Program-made: the position numbers and the translations under genes
The notes under the pieces: model-generated
The model's input: only the letters and a program-made list of their open reading frames with translations
What the model was told of the DNA's origin: nothing
The model's database searches: none
Assembly (NCBI GenBank): GCA_003135575.1
Contig: PLCG01000068.1
Coordinates: 114,903-125,369 of the forward strand
Direction of reading: 5' to 3'
From: Nitrososphaerota archaeon
GTDB taxonomy: Archaea > Thermoproteota > Nitrososphaeria > Nitrososphaerales > Gagatemarchaeaceae
Length of the DNA: 10,467 bases
Shown: positions 1-5,680 of the stretch, piece by piece
How positions within the stretch are numbered: the stretch's first letter is position 1
How the letters are laid out: every line of letters starts with the position of its first letter

Positions 1-112
1 TCGAGGCGTGGAACTTCCTCGTGACCTCGGTCGCCAGGCCCATATGCACCATCTTCTTCGCCGTGCACTTGGTCGGGTCGTCCTGGCCGTAGTCAATCAC
101 GAAGACGTTCAT
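1..112 (-). CDS. tsr3: Tsr3-like rRNA aminocarboxypropyltransferase (DUF367), N-terminal part, cut by window edge
   Basis: Only the first 37 codons lie in the window; the gene continues past position 1. It reads from ATG at 112-110 and begins MNVFVIDYGQDDPTKCTAKK, followed by a short basic stretch. This matches the N-terminal signature of the Tsr3 family (hydrophobic strand, Asp-Tyr/Phe, then DP-x-K/R-C-[ST]-x-K-K). Known family role: transfer of an aminocarboxypropyl group from S-adenosylmethionine to a modified uridine in small-subunit rRNA, a late ribosome maturation step in the cytoplasm. The catalytic SPOUT-like part is outside the window, so activity cannot be judged. It is transcribed divergently from the surface-protein gene on its right. 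A TATA-like box lies about 33 bases upstream. Confidence 0.85.
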   Translation of the reverse strand, partial: MNVFVIDYGQDDPTKCTAKKMVHMGLATEVTRKFHAS

Positions 113-140
113 CGGGGAGCCCTGCGATGAAACAGGTGGG

Positions 141-147
141 TAATATG
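141..147 (-). promoter_or_regulatory. TATA-like box for the Tsr3-like gene
   Basis: Minus-strand ACATATTA overlaps this stretch and lies about 33 bases before the ATG at 112, giving a predicted leader of only a few bases. Because this promoter sits inside the longest reading frame of the plus-strand surface protein (open from 127), it argues that the latter really starts downstream. The assignment is by position and AT-richness only. Confidence 0.35.
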
Positions 148-201
148 TTCTGGGGAGGGGTCTCGCTGGTCCTTCCCGCTTCAGGGAATTGTTACAGAAC
201 T

Positions 202-1125
202 ATGTTCGGTAACCCATTTGGTAGGCGTCCCCTCCATCAGCTTTGGTACTTGGTAAAACTCGCTTATGCCGGCGAAACACCTGCAAAGCGTCGCGCGCTC
301 CGCTCCTCGCTCTTCGCGCTGTCGCTTCTTGCCCTCGGAGCCGTCGGGGGGCTGCTTTCCGTCAGCTTCCCGTCCGCCATGGCGATGGGGGCTGCCCCTT
401 CGACCTGCAACAACAGGTACGACGGGACGATCACCTCATTTCTGGTGTCCTATCCGGGCGGCACGCTTGACCCGATAGCTCATCCCAACGGCACTTTCAC
501 TCTCTATGGGGACGCGACCTACAGCGTCACGTTCACGATTCACAACCAGGGGCAAAGCTCCAGCGGCAACACCTTGGGCGGGACCTCCTGGTATAACGAG
601 AACCTATACGGCTACTACTTCGGAAACTGCTATCCTAGCCAGACAGGGACGAGCGTCGGCCCCAACCAGGACGTGAGCGTGACGATGGCCGGCATAACGC
701 ACCCGTGCTGCGAGAGTTACACGGTGTATCAGATCGTCTTTAGCACGCTTACAGGTTCTCAACAAACCGTCGCCTTCAAGATCAATTGGCAGCCGGCAGC
801 AACAACGTCTACGATTTCTGCGACCCCGACCACGGCGACCACCGCAGCGTCCGTCATCAGCACAACCTCCCCGAGCACCATTTCTACCGTTCCGGCCGCA
901 ACGACAATCTTGAACACCTCTCAGACTGCTCTCGCGACGTCCAGTCCCGCCTCTTCATCCTCGTCGTCAAACCGCCCTGACCCGACTAGCTCCCTAACCA
1001 CCGCTGCCGGAGCCAATCCGCTCCCGGCGCCATCTCTGACTGTCACGGACGTCCTTGCGATGACCGGCCTCGGCATCGCGGGTGCATTCGCGTTTGGCTG
1101 GGCCATGTTGAGAAGGCTCAGGTAA
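202..1125 (+). CDS. Membrane-anchored surface protein with Ser/Thr-rich stalk, function unknown
   Basis: I do not recognise a named family. Counting from the ATG at 202 (307 residues), there is a basic N-terminal region (AKRRALRSS near 28-36), a hydrophobic signal or anchor segment at about 37-55, and a possible cleavage after AMA near 61. A beta-rich domain follows at about 68-198 with cysteines C69, C143, C169 and C170. Then come a Ser/Thr/Pro/Ala linker at about 199-278, likely glycosylated, and a C-terminal membrane span at about 283-302 ending in RRLR. The layout fits an exported domain held on a stalk at the membrane. The frame is open from 127, but that start overlaps the promoter of the divergent Tsr3 gene. 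TTG at 250 is another possible start, so the N-terminus is uncertain. The domain resembles that of the protein at 6906-7517: both end in an alternating hydrophobic strand then [ND]W-x-P. Confidence 0.75.
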   Translation: MFGNPFGRRPLHQLWYLVKLAYAGETPAKRRALRSSLFALSLLALGAVGGLLSVSFPSAMAMGAAPSTCNNRYDGTITSFLVSYPGGTLDPIAHPNGTFTLYGDATYSVTFTIHNQGQSSSGNTLGGTSWYNENLYGYYFGNCYPSQTGTSVGPNQDVSVTMAGITHPCCESYTVYQIVFSTLTGSQQTVAFKINWQPAATTSTISATPTTATTAASVISTTSPSTISTVPAATTILNTSQTALATSSPASSSSSSNRPDPTSSLTTAAGANPLPAPSLTVTDVLAMTGLGIAGAFAFGWAMLRRLR

Positions 1126-1157
1126 ATGCAATCCTAATGGGTGGTCCGTTCCAGGTG

Positions 1158-1502
1158 TTAGGAATCCTTGGCGAGACCATCATTCTTCTCCGCCTCCGAA
1201 GCGAGGCCGACCATCACCGAGCCGTAGAATTCCCTGGTTATCGCCGGCATTAGGGTAAGGCTGTCCTGAATCGCCGTGAGCAGCCGCACTATCGCATCGG
1301 GATTCGGAGCATCCACATCTAGTGCGAATCGTCCCTCATCGTTGACCGTTCCCTTGAACTTGACGCGTCCTCCGTTCAAGTCGCTGGAGCCCTCGTTTGC
1401 CTTTCTTTCAATGATGTCAGACCATTCGACGAGGACGTTCGGGTCGGCCCCGCGTGGGATCTCCCTGAGCTGGTCATAGAGCCAGCCTGCTCCTGCAGAC
1501 AT
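1158..1502 (-). CDS. Hypothetical small cytosolic protein
   Basis: This 114-residue protein has no signal peptide or membrane span, and I do not recognise a family. It has a mixed helix-strand pattern: an amphipathic helix at about 5-15, a charged helix at 23-38 (EWSDIIERKANE), and two strands around a turn at 44-64 (GGRVKFKGTVNDEGRFALDV). A hydrophobic helical region at about 67-103 follows, with a hydrophilic tail. The frame can be extended to a GTG at 1526. I prefer the ATG at 1502 because a minus-strand CTTTAG box lies about 27 bases before it, as in other leaderless genes here. It converges with the surface-protein gene, leaving only 32 bases between the stop codons, and is divergent from the RAM-domain gene. 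Coding status rests on frame length, sensible composition and promoter position. Confidence 0.6.
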   Translation of the reverse strand: MSAGAGWLYDQLREIPRGADPNVLVEWSDIIERKANEGSSDLNGGRVKFKGTVNDEGRFALDVDAPNPDAIVRLLTAIQDSLTLMPAITREFYGSVMVGLASEAEKNDGLAKDS

Positions 1503-1526
1503 CTCAAGTGTTGGAATCCAAGCCAC

Positions 1527-1532
1527 CTAAAG
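1527..1532 (-). promoter_or_regulatory. TATA-like box (CTTTAG) for the hypothetical gene at 1158-1502
   Basis: The minus strand reads TTCTTTAGG here, centred about 27 bases before the ATG at 1502. It resembles the CTCTTTAAG box before the operon at 5578. It is the main reason for choosing the ATG over the upstream GTG. Confidence 0.35.
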
Positions 1533-1615
1533 AACTCTCAGGTCATTTGACGCGGCCGGACAGACTCTCTACGGAGCCATCCAATGCAGCCTCACATCGA
1601 CCGTGAAATGAAGTC

Positions 1616-1622
1616 TTTTATA
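1616..1622 (+). promoter_or_regulatory. TATA box (TTTTATA) for the RAM-domain gene
   Basis: A clear AT-rich box in GC-rich surroundings, centred 34 bases before the ATG at 1653. Predicted transcription starts near 1645, giving a leader of under ten bases. The GGTGGTGA at 1639-1646 looks like a ribosome binding site but may be only partly transcribed. Confidence 0.6.
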
Positions 1623-1652
1623 CCGAGCACGGCCAAATGGTGGTGAACAAGT

Positions 1653-1886
1653 ATGCCGATGGCTTTCGTACTTATCAACGCGGACTTGGGAGCAGAGGAG
1701 GAACTGCTAAAGTCGCTCAGAGGATTAGAGTTCGTCAAAGACGTCTACGTTGTGTATGGCGTATACGATATCATAGCTCGTGTGGAAGCCGACACCATGG
1801 AGAAGGTCAAGGAGACCATCACGTGGAAGATCCGTAGGCTAGACCGCGTCAGGAGCACCCTGACCATGATCGTCGTCGAGGGCTAG
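1653..1886 (+). CDS. Stand-alone Lrp/AsnC ligand-binding (RAM) domain protein
   Basis: This 77-residue protein is a complete RAM (regulation of amino acid metabolism) domain without the DNA-binding helix-turn-helix of full Lrp/AsnC regulators. It shows the beta-alpha-beta-beta-alpha-beta order: strand AFVLINADL (4-12), helix 14-23, strand VKDVYVVYG (28-36), the characteristic G-x-YD turn (G36, Y38, D39), strand DIIARVEA (39-46), helix DTMEKVKETI (47-56), and final strand STLTMIVVE (68-76). In the known family such proteins form dimers to octamers that bind amino acids or other small ligands and can pair with full-length Lrp proteins. No partner regulator is visible nearby. Starting at ATG 1653 or at the third codon (ATG 1659) makes little difference. 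The gene is monocistronic, with its own TATA box. Confidence 0.9.
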   Translation: MPMAFVLINADLGAEEELLKSLRGLEFVKDVYVVYGVYDIIARVEADTMEKVKETITWKIRRLDRVRSTLTMIVVEG

Positions 1887-1924
1887 TCTCTCCAGTAGGC
1901 CGCAAACCTAGTTCCCGCCGGAGC

Positions 1925-2023
1925 TCAGAGCTTCGAGAGGAACAAGACGTTTGCGAAGCCCAGCGCGAAGATCAACAGAATCAGGAGAAAGTCCCTGACG
2001 CTTCTGCTGCGAGAGGCGCTCAA
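1925..2023 (-). CDS. Possible single-span membrane microprotein (32 residues)
   Basis: A minus-strand frame from TTG (2023-2021) to TGA (1927-1925) encodes a short Ser/Arg-rich head (SASRSRSVRD) followed by one strongly hydrophobic stretch of about 18 residues (LLILLIFALGFANVLFL) and ends in SKL. The basic head followed by one span is typical of small membrane proteins and unlikely for random sequence in a GC-rich genome. The in-frame stop just upstream fixes TTG as the only start. It lies 87 bases after the end of the three-gene operon on the same strand, so it could be its last gene or separate. There is no clear ribosome site. Coding is plausible but unproven. Confidence 0.4.
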   Translation of the reverse strand: MSASRSRSVRDFLLILLIFALGFANVLFLSKL

Positions 2024-2089
2024 AGCTAGTCAGCATATTGAATGGCTAGGTCGTAGTTTCTATGGCCAAGCCAACTTTCTTCTACTAAA

Positions 2090-2110
2090 TGGTGTCCGCG
2101 CGGAACACCA
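2090..2110 (-). terminator. Strong GC hairpin directly after the three-gene operon
   Basis: TGGTGT (2090-2095) pairs with ACACCA (2105-2110), and CCG/CGG pairs inside it with a single bulged A. The hairpin begins at the base next to the operon's stop codon (2113-2111). On the minus strand it is followed by ATTTAGTAGAAG rather than a run of T, so it is not a classical intrinsic terminator. A role at the mRNA 3' end is inferred from position. Confidence 0.35.
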
Positions 2111-3226
2111 CTAGGAGTAGATCCTTGCGATCGCCCTGAGCTGGGCCCTAGAGACCTGGACGGCAGGAGTCCCTAGGGACTGGACGAGGACCTCCTGTGG
2201 GCTTCCCGAGCTGCCCGCCTCGCTGACTCGCCCTCCGATAGCCTCGCCTTCGGTCGCGAACATGCCTGCGAGGAATGTCGTGTATCCGTCGGGCTTGGGC
2301 CACTGGACCTTTTTGCCAAGTTCTTGGAATACCTCCCAAACGAGCGATGGCCTAGACAGCTCCTGCGACGCTCGAGGAAGAATCGAGCTGGCCTCAGCCT
2401 TACTGGCATCCGTCTTCCTGTAGGCACCGACAGCGTGCACGAACCCTCCTCTCCTCGCCTCGATGACCAGCTGGTCGTAGTCGGTGGTCGAGAGCGACGA
2501 GGGCCATCCACTCGAATCGAGCTGGGTCGGTTCCCCAGAGCCCGGGAGCAGTTTGGCCACCGCCCCAGAGTCAACCGGCAGGAGGTAGGCTCCAAGCGGG
2601 GCGGAGACCCGGGCCAACTCGCGGAACCTTGCAAGCAGGGATTCCTCCGCCCCGCCCAAAGTGGCCGAGGTCGTTCTTGCGACGACGAATATCGACGGTC
2701 CGTCCTCCGCGATCGTTACGAGCAACGTCTCGTCAATTCCGCCCAGAGCCTTCCCTACGTGCCTCGTGGCGAGCTTCATTTCCGCCACTGCAAACCAGTG
2801 AAAAGGGTCGAGACTCCTCTTCAGCAGAATCGACTCGCCCACAGGTTGGAGGGACCCGAAATTCCCCAGCCTGAATAGCGGCATCCCCCAGAGAAGCAGG
2901 ATGACCCCGACGCCTCCAAAGAGAAGAGGCGAGAATGTCCCACCTTGGGAGAAGGCCACCACGGATACGCCTAGGAAGACCACCGCTGAGATTCGGCGCA
3001 CCGGGTGGGCGAGACCGCGTTTGAAACCAATTGCCGTAGCTGCCTGAGCGCCTTGGTCTTGCGGGGTTGCGGCGCCCGACACTGACTTTGGCCGCCCCCT
3101 CCGGAGGCCGCGGAGAAACAGGCCGCTGGTCGCGTATAGGAACAGGATCGCCGAGAGGGGCCACTGGCCGAGCGGCAAGAGCATCAAGCCGATTACGACC
3201 GCCAGGGCCTTGAGCTTGGTCCCCAT
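2111..3226 (-). CDS. Four-span membrane protein with large cytoplasmic domain, third gene of RadA-like/HerA-like operon
   Basis: This 371-residue protein starts at ATG 3226, only two bases after the stop of the RecA-family gene (TAG-CC-ATG), which implies translational coupling. The frame could extend to 3307 inside the upstream gene, but that is unlikely. Hydrophobic segments lie at about 5-20, 22-38, 78-93 and 97-118, forming two membrane hairpins joined by a basic loop (RRGRPK). The remaining ~250 residues are soluble and probably cytoplasmic. They include alternating strands near 143-185 (HWFAVAEMKLAT, ETLLVTIAEDGPSIFVVAR), a helix at 193-205, and a second mixed region at 250-330. The order spans, mixed strand domain, ATPase partners loosely resembles the N-terminal part of VirB4/HerA-type membrane ATPases, here with no P-loop of its own. 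That resemblance is my inference. A likely role is anchoring the two operon partners to the membrane. I know no named family for it. Confidence 0.85.
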   Translation of the reverse strand: MGTKLKALAVVIGLMLLPLGQWPLSAILFLYATSGLFLRGLRRGRPKSVSGAATPQDQGAQAATAIGFKRGLAHPVRRISAVVFLGVSVVAFSQGGTFSPLLFGGVGVILLLWGMPLFRLGNFGSLQPVGESILLKRSLDPFHWFAVAEMKLATRHVGKALGGIDETLLVTIAEDGPSIFVVARTTSATLGGAEESLLARFRELARVSAPLGAYLLPVDSGAVAKLLPGSGEPTQLDSSGWPSSLSTTDYDQLVIEARRGGFVHAVGAYRKTDASKAEASSILPRASQELSRPSLVWEVFQELGKKVQWPKPDGYTTFLAGMFATEGEAIGGRVSEAGSSGSPQEVLVQSLGTPAVQVSRAQLRAIARIYS

Positions 3227-3228
3227 GG

Positions 3229-4329
3229 CTAGTGGAACCCCTCGCTGTCGACCCTCGAGTAGCCGTACTTCGCGTATTCGCCCATGGCCGGGTGCCTCTG
3301 GACCCAAATCCGCCTGAGCTCCTTGTCCTCGTCGTCAGCCTCCTCCGGGTTGATCTCCTGCGCCGTCTTGTTTCTCTTCGAAGTGCCCTTCGTCAGCTCG
3401 AAGCTGAACTTTGCCTCGTGCCCCAGCATCACGCCCCCGTAGGGCCTCCTGTCCCACTCGTGCATGGGGTCGATGGAGACGTGGCTCACGACGACCACCG
3501 CGATCCCGAACTCGACGCAGAGCCTCTGGGCGTGGGAGAGGATCATCGCCATCCCTGCGCTCCTCGCGGGGAGGTCCTGCGTGTTCGGGAAGGTCGACTT
3601 GAACGGCGCGGAGATGGAGTCGTAGACGAGCAGCTTCGCCTTCGTCTCCTTGATGACCTGCCTGAGCGCCGACTCGTAAACCGGGGTCCGCTTCAGGCGC
3701 AGGGTGACCCGCCCTCCCTCGGAGACCTCTTTGTCCGCGACGTTCCCGTGCAGGCTGAGAAGGTCGATCACGTCGGGCATCTGGATGACCATCGCCGTCG
3801 GCCCCTTCACGTCGTCGAGCTGGAGCTGGAACTCGGGGCAGACCATGTCCGCCATCGAGCCTATCTCCGACTCGCTGTAGACGATCCCTAGCTGGTTCAG
3901 GGCGCTGCCTAGCGTCGTGATGACCTGGCTCCTGCTCGCGGGCTCCTTCTTCTTGTCGCCCCGCCCCGACGCCACCCTCTTGGGGATCTTCTCGAGCTTG
4001 AGGTGCTTGAGCTGGAAGTCCTGCCCGAGCTTCATGCTGAGGCGAGGGACCCAATACGGTGCGAGGTAGCTGAAGTAGGACTGCTCGGTGTCCAGGATTA
4101 GCGCGCTGTGGCCGCTGGAGACGGTGGACAGGGCTGCCTGCAGCGAGAGAATGCTCTTCCCAAGGGCCTTTTCCCCGAAGATCTGCGTGATGGTCCCGGT
4201 CGCCAAGCCGCCGTCCGTGAGTGTGTCGAGGACCTTGCAGTTGGTGCGAAGCCTCTCCAGGCCTCCCACCGGGCCCATCGGCGTCGCGGAGCGCTTCCCC
4301 TGGCTCTCTTCTGATGCGACTTCGGTCAT
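3229..4329 (-). CDS. RadA/RadB-like RecA-family ATPase with a large insertion
   Basis: This 366-residue protein has the RecA/RadA core. Walker A is GEKALGKS (52-59), the strand carrying the catalytic glutamate is ALILDTEQSY (76-85), and Walker B is KLLVYDS (232-238). A strand before the sensor position reads VVVVSHV (278-284), and the GG-x4-H segment GGVMLGHEAKFSFELTKG (298-315) matches the RadA region after loop L2. The C-terminus (RRIWVQRHP...YSRVDSEGF) resembles the final strands of RadA/RadB. There is no N-terminal helix-hairpin-helix domain, so it is closer to RadB-like paralogues than to the main recombinase. About 100 residues (roughly 110-215), including a basic segment GRGDKKKEP, are inserted between the glutamate strand and Walker B. 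ATP binding and hydrolysis look intact. It starts one base after the HerA-like gene's stop (TGA-G-ATG) and ends two bases before the membrane gene. DNA binding is inferred from family. The exact role is unknown. Confidence 0.88.
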   Translation of the reverse strand: MTEVASEESQGKRSATPMGPVGGLERLRTNCKVLDTLTDGGLATGTITQIFGEKALGKSILSLQAALSTVSSGHSALILDTEQSYFSYLAPYWVPRLSMKLGQDFQLKHLKLEKIPKRVASGRGDKKKEPASRSQVITTLGSALNQLGIVYSESEIGSMADMVCPEFQLQLDDVKGPTAMVIQMPDVIDLLSLHGNVADKEVSEGGRVTLRLKRTPVYESALRQVIKETKAKLLVYDSISAPFKSTFPNTQDLPARSAGMAMILSHAQRLCVEFGIAVVVVSHVSIDPMHEWDRRPYGGVMLGHEAKFSFELTKGTSKRNKTAQEINPEEADDEDKELRRIWVQRHPAMGEYAKYGYSRVDSEGFH

Positions 4330-4330
4330 C

Positions 4331-5578
4331 TCACTTGCTCATCTCCATGAGCGTCTTTCCCTTCTCCGTGAGCGCCAGCACGCTCATCGGGCGACCCGAC
4401 TTCATGTCCTTCTGGACGGCCGTCACGTATCCCTCGCTCTGCAGCTTGTCCAGCGTCCTCTCGACGAGGCCCTGCTCGTAGGCCTGCGACAGGAACGCGA
4501 CGACGGACTGCCTCGTCGGCGCCTCGTACGAGTCGATGTCGACCAGCATCTGTGAGATGAGGTCGGCGGTCTCGGGCTCCGGCTGGGTGGCTTCCCCGCC
4601 CTTAGGAGGCCCGCTCCTCGGCTCGAACTCCCGGGGGATGAACGCGAGGTCGTGCCCGTACGGGTGGTTGCGCACCATGAACATGTTCGGGAGCAAGGTC
4701 TCATCGTTGGGCCCGTGACCATTCCAAACGGCGCTCGACATTATCTTGATGAAGCCCGTCTCGTCGAAGTGCTCGTCCAGGCCGTAGGAGGTCTCGGAGG
4801 AGAGTATCTTTGAGATCGGGGAGGAGACGAAGGACGTCAGGAGCCTCTCCGTCTTCCTGAAGACGGGCCTGACCCTGAAGAGCCTCCCCGCTTGAGGGAT
4901 GATGACCAAGTCGGGAAGGCCCTCGTTCCCGCTTTCGGCGTGCGCCAGAATCTTCGCTACGAAGAGCGTCGCAGCTGTCTCGACGGCCTCGGGCTGACCC
5001 GCCCCTGAGAAGCTCAGCACGGCGCTCCGCTTTAGCAGCTCGGCGACCGTGCCAGCCTCCCCGGTCATGTTGAGCGACGAAAGAGACGCGAGCCTCGCGA
5101 TCAGCCTGTCCGCAGGCCGGCCCCTGAACTTGTCGTTCTTCTCGACCATGAGGTCGTTGACCGCGGCAGGGCTCGCGACGCCCCGCTCGGCTGCAAGTAT
5201 CTGCATCGCCGCGTTGATTATCCCCTCCTGCTCGAAAGAGAGGTCGAGCGCGCAGGAGTAGGCAGAGGCGGCGAGCTGCCCGTGCACGTTGGCCGCCAGG
5301 CCTTCCTCGTCGATCCGGAGCGTATCGTAGAGGAAGTGCGGTAGCTCGTAGCAGTCCATGTATCCGGAGAGCTTCTGCGAGACCCGCCCGCTCAGGTCGA
5401 TCACGAGCGTCCTGAGCCCTGCCTCGTCGCACGCGTATGCTATCAGGGTCGCAAGTTGGTCTGCTCCTTGCCCGAGTATCGAAATTCCCCGCCGCAAGTC
5501 TTCGCGGCTGAGCTCGAACTTTCCGCTTGCGCCCCTATATCCGAGCCGCACCGGCCTTCCGCTTGTCTCAGAAATCAT
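4331..5578 (-). CDS. Degenerate HerA/VirB4-like P-loop protein with C-terminal winged helix
   Basis: This 415-residue protein follows the HerA/VirB4 (FtsK-HerA) fold order but lacks its catalytic residues. At 33-43 the strand and loop SILGQGADQLA sit where Walker A (G-x4-GK[ST]) belongs, with no lysine. Next comes helix IAYACDEAG and strand LRTLVIDLSG (55-64), as in HerA after Walker A. The segment at 157-212 (RLIARLASLSSL..., AVLSFSGAG...) matches the HerA block before Walker B. At 221-231 LPDLVIIPQAG stands where DEAH-type Walker B is expected, so both acidic residues are gone. Residues ~335-415 form a winged helix (helices RQSVVAFLSQAYEQG and RTLDKLQSEG, wing near 386-403, LTEKGK). It is therefore probably a non-hydrolysing scaffold or DNA-binding subunit. 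It is the first gene of the operon and apparently leaderless. The HerA relationship is by motif order only. Confidence 0.82.
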   Translation of the reverse strand: MISETSGRPVRLGYRGASGKFELSREDLRRGISILGQGADQLATLIAYACDEAGLRTLVIDLSGRVSQKLSGYMDCYELPHFLYDTLRIDEEGLAANVHGQLAASAYSCALDLSFEQEGIINAAMQILAAERGVASPAAVNDLMVEKNDKFRGRPADRLIARLASLSSLNMTGEAGTVAELLKRSAVLSFSGAGQPEAVETAATLFVAKILAHAESGNEGLPDLVIIPQAGRLFRVRPVFRKTERLLTSFVSSPISKILSSETSYGLDEHFDETGFIKIMSSAVWNGHGPNDETLLPNMFMVRNHPYGHDLAFIPREFEPRSGPPKGGEATQPEPETADLISQMLVDIDSYEAPTRQSVVAFLSQAYEQGLVERTLDKLQSEGYVTAVQKDMKSGRPMSVLALTEKGKTLMEMSK

Positions 5579-5599
5579 GCGTAGAACGGCAGGTCCCGG

Positions 5600-5606
5600 C
5601 TTAAAG
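5600..5606 (-). promoter_or_regulatory. TATA-like box (CTTTAAG) of the three-gene operon
   Basis: Centred 25 bases before the ATG at 5578, predicting a leaderless transcript starting at the first codon. Five bases separate the TTTAAG from the shared upstream motif at 5611-5623. Confidence 0.6.
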
Positions 5607-5610
5607 AGAA

Positions 5611-5642
5611 TTCCTCACCTAAGATACTAATCTTAGGTAAGT
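5611..5642 (-). promoter_or_regulatory. Composite upstream motif, shared with the 7941 gene promoter
   Basis: On the plus strand this reads TTCCTCACCTAAG (5611-5623), a 13-base middle (5624-5636), then GTAAGT (5637-5642). The two outer blocks are found joined, base for base, as TTCCTCACCTAAGGTAAGT in reverse complement at 7889-7907. At both places the minus- or plus-strand CTTAGGTGAGGAA lies just upstream of a TATA box. It probably contains a regulator or TFB contact site. Confidence 0.5.
5617..5638. repeat. Perfect 9-bp inverted repeat, possible operator
   Basis: ACCTAAGAT (5617-5625) and ATCTTAGGT (5630-5638) are perfect reverse complements around ACTA. The repeat lies just upstream of the operon's TATA box, the position expected for a dimeric regulator. 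It could alternatively be the 3' hairpin of the membrane-protein gene ending at 5681, but it lacks a T-tract. Confidence 0.65.
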
Positions 5643-5680
5643 AAACACAGGGTTTGACTTTGCGCTAGACGGCCCGAATA

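Noticed and set aside
1525..1531. TTAGGTG on the minus strand, part of the shared motif at 5611 and 7895
   Set aside because: Only seven bases match and they overlap the TATA-like box rather than lying upstream of it.
2324..2878. Long plus-strand open frame (184 codons) opposite the membrane-protein gene
   Set aside because: It is rich in Arg, Pro and Gly with no recognisable motif, and lies antisense to a gene with clear spans and operon coupling. It is a GC-driven shadow.
3232..3891. Plus-strand open frame of 219 codons opposite the RadA-like gene
   Set aside because: Low-complexity Arg/Val/Leu/Asp composition reflecting GC-rich third positions of the true gene, whose Walker B and C-terminal motifs lie on the other strand.
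4701..5432. Minus-strand open frame of 243 codons overlapping the HerA-like gene in another frame
   Set aside because: Arg/Ala/Gly-rich with no domain pattern, while the overlapping frame has the ordered fold and a good promoter.
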